This document shows positions 5,357 to 6,657 of a DNA stretch of 6,657 bases, in pieces. The position numbers and the translations under genes were made by a program. The notes beneath the pieces were generated by a model. That model was not told where the DNA came from. It made no database searches and saw only the letters and a program-made list of their open reading frames with translations. Positions within the stretch are counted from its first letter, which is position 1; every line of letters begins with the position of its first letter. This DNA comes from Nanosynbacter sp. Its GTDB lineage: Bacteria; Patescibacteriota; Saccharimonadia; Saccharimonadales; Saccharimonadaceae. The DNA is taken from assembly GCA_015257635.1 (NCBI GenBank), contig JABZJU010000027.1, positions 1 through 6,657 of the forward strand, read 5' to 3'.

Positions 5357-5911
5357 ATGTTCGACACAAACCCTTATGAAGAAAAAATGAATGCAGCGTT
5401 TAGCTTTTTTCAAGATGAATTGAAGAAGGTGCGAACGGGCAGGGCGCACGCTGGAATGCTTGACGGTGTTATGGTTGAGGCTTACGGTTCAAAAATGCCG
5501 CTTAATCAGGTTGCAAACGTAACCGCTCCAGAGGCACAAATGTTGTTAGTTACGCCATTTGACCCGAGTAATATTACAGCAATTTCTTCTGCAATTCGCG
5601 ATAATCAAAGCCTGGGTTTTAATCCGTCTGACGATGGGCGAGTGGTTCGCGTTCCAGTTCCAGCTTTGACTGAAGAGCGCCGCCACCAATTAGTGAAACA
5701 GGTTAGCGAGAAGGTTGAGGAGGCTCGAATTGCGATGCGAAATATTCGTCAGGATGCATTAAAGGACGCTAAGCGAATGAAGGATAATAAAGAGCTGAGC
5801 GAAGACGATTTGAAGCGTGTAGAGAAAGAAATTGACGGCTTAATGAGTAAGATGCAAACGCAAATTGACGAGGCGTTTAAGGCGAAAGAAAAGGACGTCT
5901 TGACTGTTTAA
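5357..5911 (+). CDS. frr: Ribosome recycling factor
   Basis: RRF, with EF-G, splits the post-termination ribosome. The 184-aa product matches the family length (E. coli 185). Domain I helices bracket a small domain II. Landmarks are FFQDELKKVRTGRAHAGMLD (near 17-36), LNQVANVTAPEAQMLLVTPFD, GFNPSDDGRVVRVPVPALTEERR, and the long C-terminal helix region with RNIRQDALKDAKR. The start at ATG 5357 follows GGAGG by four bases. Its stop TAA overlaps the ATG of the next gene (TAATG), so translation of the two is coupled. It heads an operon that ends in uppS. pyrH, which often precedes frr, is replaced here by divergent recF. Confidence 0.97.
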   Translation: MFDTNPYEEKMNAAFSFFQDELKKVRTGRAHAGMLDGVMVEAYGSKMPLNQVANVTAPEAQMLLVTPFDPSNITAISSAIRDNQSLGFNPSDDGRVVRVPVPALTEERRHQLVKQVSEKVEEARIAMRNIRQDALKDAKRMKDNKELSEDDLKRVEKEIDGLMSKMQTQIDEAFKAKEKDVLTV

Positions 5912-6330
5912 TGAGCGAAACTTTTGCCGATAAAGTGAAAGCGTTGAATTTGCCGTTGGATCAAATTATTGTTATTGGTAGCGGGATTTTGGATCAATTG
6001 GGGATTCGTCCAGCTAGTGATATTGATCTTGCGGTGAGTTCTGATTTAATGAAAAAGCTCTCCGAAGAAAGTAGCGATTGGATTAAAAAGTTCGACGATA
6101 ATCAGCGTTTTTATTTTATAAAAGATGATGGTTCGGCTGAAGTTTGGGATGGATGGGAGTTTGATGGGCAAGTTGTTAGTTATGATGGTTTGCTTGATTA
6201 CGTGGTGGAGTATGATGGTGTGAGATTCGTCAATTTAGAGTTTTTATCTCGATGGAAAAAATGGCGCAGTCTTGAAAAAGATACTCAAGATGTAAAATTA
6301 ATTGATGAATGGAGGGCGAATAATGAGTGA
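5911..6330 (+). CDS. Nucleotidyltransferase-fold protein, 139 aa, substrate unknown
   Basis: Residues 19-42, IIVIGSGILDQLGIRPASDIDLAV, give the GSx...DxD pattern of the polymerase-beta-like nucleotidyltransferase superfamily (G23-S24-G25, D37 and D39). A late KDTQDVKLIDEW resembles the 'KDxxDxxxL' helix found in many small members. The family includes antibiotic adenylyltransferases, MNT antitoxins and uncharacterised minimal NTases; which one applies cannot be told. A third catalytic acidic residue may lie in the E/D-rich DDGSAEVWDGWEFDG segment. The gene starts inside the frr stop (TAATG) and its TGA stop overlaps the uppS start by eight bases, so it is tightly coupled between frr and uppS. 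No Shine-Dalgarno lies at normal distance, consistent with reinitiation from frr. No HEPN partner gene is next to it. Confidence 0.75.
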   Translation: MSETFADKVKALNLPLDQIIVIGSGILDQLGIRPASDIDLAVSSDLMKKLSEESSDWIKKFDDNQRFYFIKDDGSAEVWDGWEFDGQVVSYDGLLDYVVEYDGVRFVNLEFLSRWKKWRSLEKDTQDVKLIDEWRANNE

Positions 6331-6657
6331 AAATACGAATTTGCCGCGGCATATCGGATTTATTGTTGATGGAAATCGGCGATGGGCAAAGCAGCATGGC
6401 TTGCCGACATACGAAGGACATCTGGCGGGCTATAATGCGTTAAAAGACGTGGCGCTGGAAGCTCTTCATCGAGGTGTGAAATACGCGAGTGCTTATGTTT
6501 TTAGTACGGAAAACTGGAAACGATCAGAAGAAGAAGTCGGGCATTTGATGAAATTGCTATTGAACATACTGAAGGCTGATCTTCCGATATTTATTGAAAA
6601 TGAGGTTCGTTTGAGGGTTATTGGGTCTAGGGAAGGCTTGTCGGATCAATTGATCAA
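6323..6657 (+). CDS. uppS: Isoprenyl transferase (undecaprenyl diphosphate synthase), 5' part
   Basis: UppS condenses isopentenyl diphosphate units onto farnesyl diphosphate to give the C55 lipid carrier for peptidoglycan and other envelope polymers. The 111 visible codons hold the cis-prenyltransferase signature: HIGFIVDGNRRWAK (10-23), with the catalytic Asp at D16, N18 and R20; then GHLAGY (H33) and FSTENWKR (60-67). The frame runs off the window end at VIGSREGLSDQLI, so the C-terminal half with the RxDxR motifs is not seen. ATG 6323 has GGAGG (6311-6315) seven bases before it. The start lies within the previous gene, out of frame, giving an eight-base overlap and likely coupling. frr followed by uppS is a common order, though a nucleotidyltransferase gene intervenes. 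Confidence 0.95.
   Translation, partial: MSENTNLPRHIGFIVDGNRRWAKQHGLPTYEGHLAGYNALKDVALEALHRGVKYASAYVFSTENWKRSEEEVGHLMKLLLNILKADLPIFIENEVRLRVIGSREGLSDQLI

Noticed and set aside
5267..5449. N-terminal extension of recF in the same frame
   Set aside because: It overlaps the frr coding start and both promoters, and has no RecF similarity. RecF proteins begin at the IxxIxLxNFR segment, right after GTG 5266.
6328..6330. TGA recoded as an amino acid, as in some CPR groups
   Set aside because: TGA works as a stop here with the uppS start overlapping it, and no conserved gene contains an in-frame TGA.
1..6657. A mobile element, CRISPR array, tRNA or toxin-antitoxin pair
   Set aside because: No transposase, terminal repeats, spaced direct repeats or cloverleaf were seen, and the nucleotidyltransferase has no HEPN partner beside it.

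Overview
The window looks like a chromosomal segment of a small-genome bacterium, most likely a Patescibacteria/CPR member of the Candidatus Saccharibacteria (TM7) type. That placement is inferred from the compact layout, the zinc-free type-B L31 with a lysine/alanine tail, the minimal 198-residue EF-Ts, and gene content and protein style that look CPR-like. No marker gene here proves it. The standard genetic code fits: no gene needs TGA read through, and one gene stops at TGA.

Layout from left to right. (1) The 5' end of a release factor gene, probably prfA, runs leftwards off the window at 132-1. (2) A rightward 197-aa gene with a ParB-like DGxHR motif (193-786) ends at a bidirectional terminator. 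(3) Leftward rpmE (bL31, 847-1191) faces that terminator. The rpmE-prfA neighbourhood is classical, and the ParB-like gene lies inside it in the opposite direction. (4) A rightward 328-aa gene of unknown function with a phosphoribosyltransferase-like DD motif (1283-2269) is divergent from rpmE. (5) The rpsB-tsf operon (2379-3705) has its own promoter, a structured leader and a terminator. (6) A small acidic orphan gene (3862-4161) has a strong promoter and converges on leftward recF (4214-5266) through a shared terminator. (7) The frr / nucleotidyltransferase-fold gene / uppS operon (5357 to the window end) is divergent from recF, and its genes overlap.

Most of the conserved genes serve translation: S2, EF-Ts, L31, ribosome recycling factor and a release factor. 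uppS serves cell-envelope lipid-carrier synthesis and recF serves DNA repair. In many bacteria rpsB-tsf-pyrH-frr-uppS is one cluster. Here it is split by the orphan gene and recF, pyrH is not in the window, and a nucleotidyltransferase-like gene sits between frr and uppS.

The most notable signal is regulatory. Five of the six monocistronic or first-of-operon starts that lack a Shine-Dalgarno (prfA, the ParB-like gene, rpmE, the DD-motif gene, recF) have a sigma70-type -10 box ending only about 6 to 10 bases before the start codon. These mRNAs should be leaderless or nearly so. In contrast rpsB, tsf, the orphan gene, frr and uppS have clear Shine-Dalgarno sequences, so the window mixes two translation-initiation modes. 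No RNA genes, insertion sequences, CRISPR arrays or stretches over 300 bases without a gene were seen.
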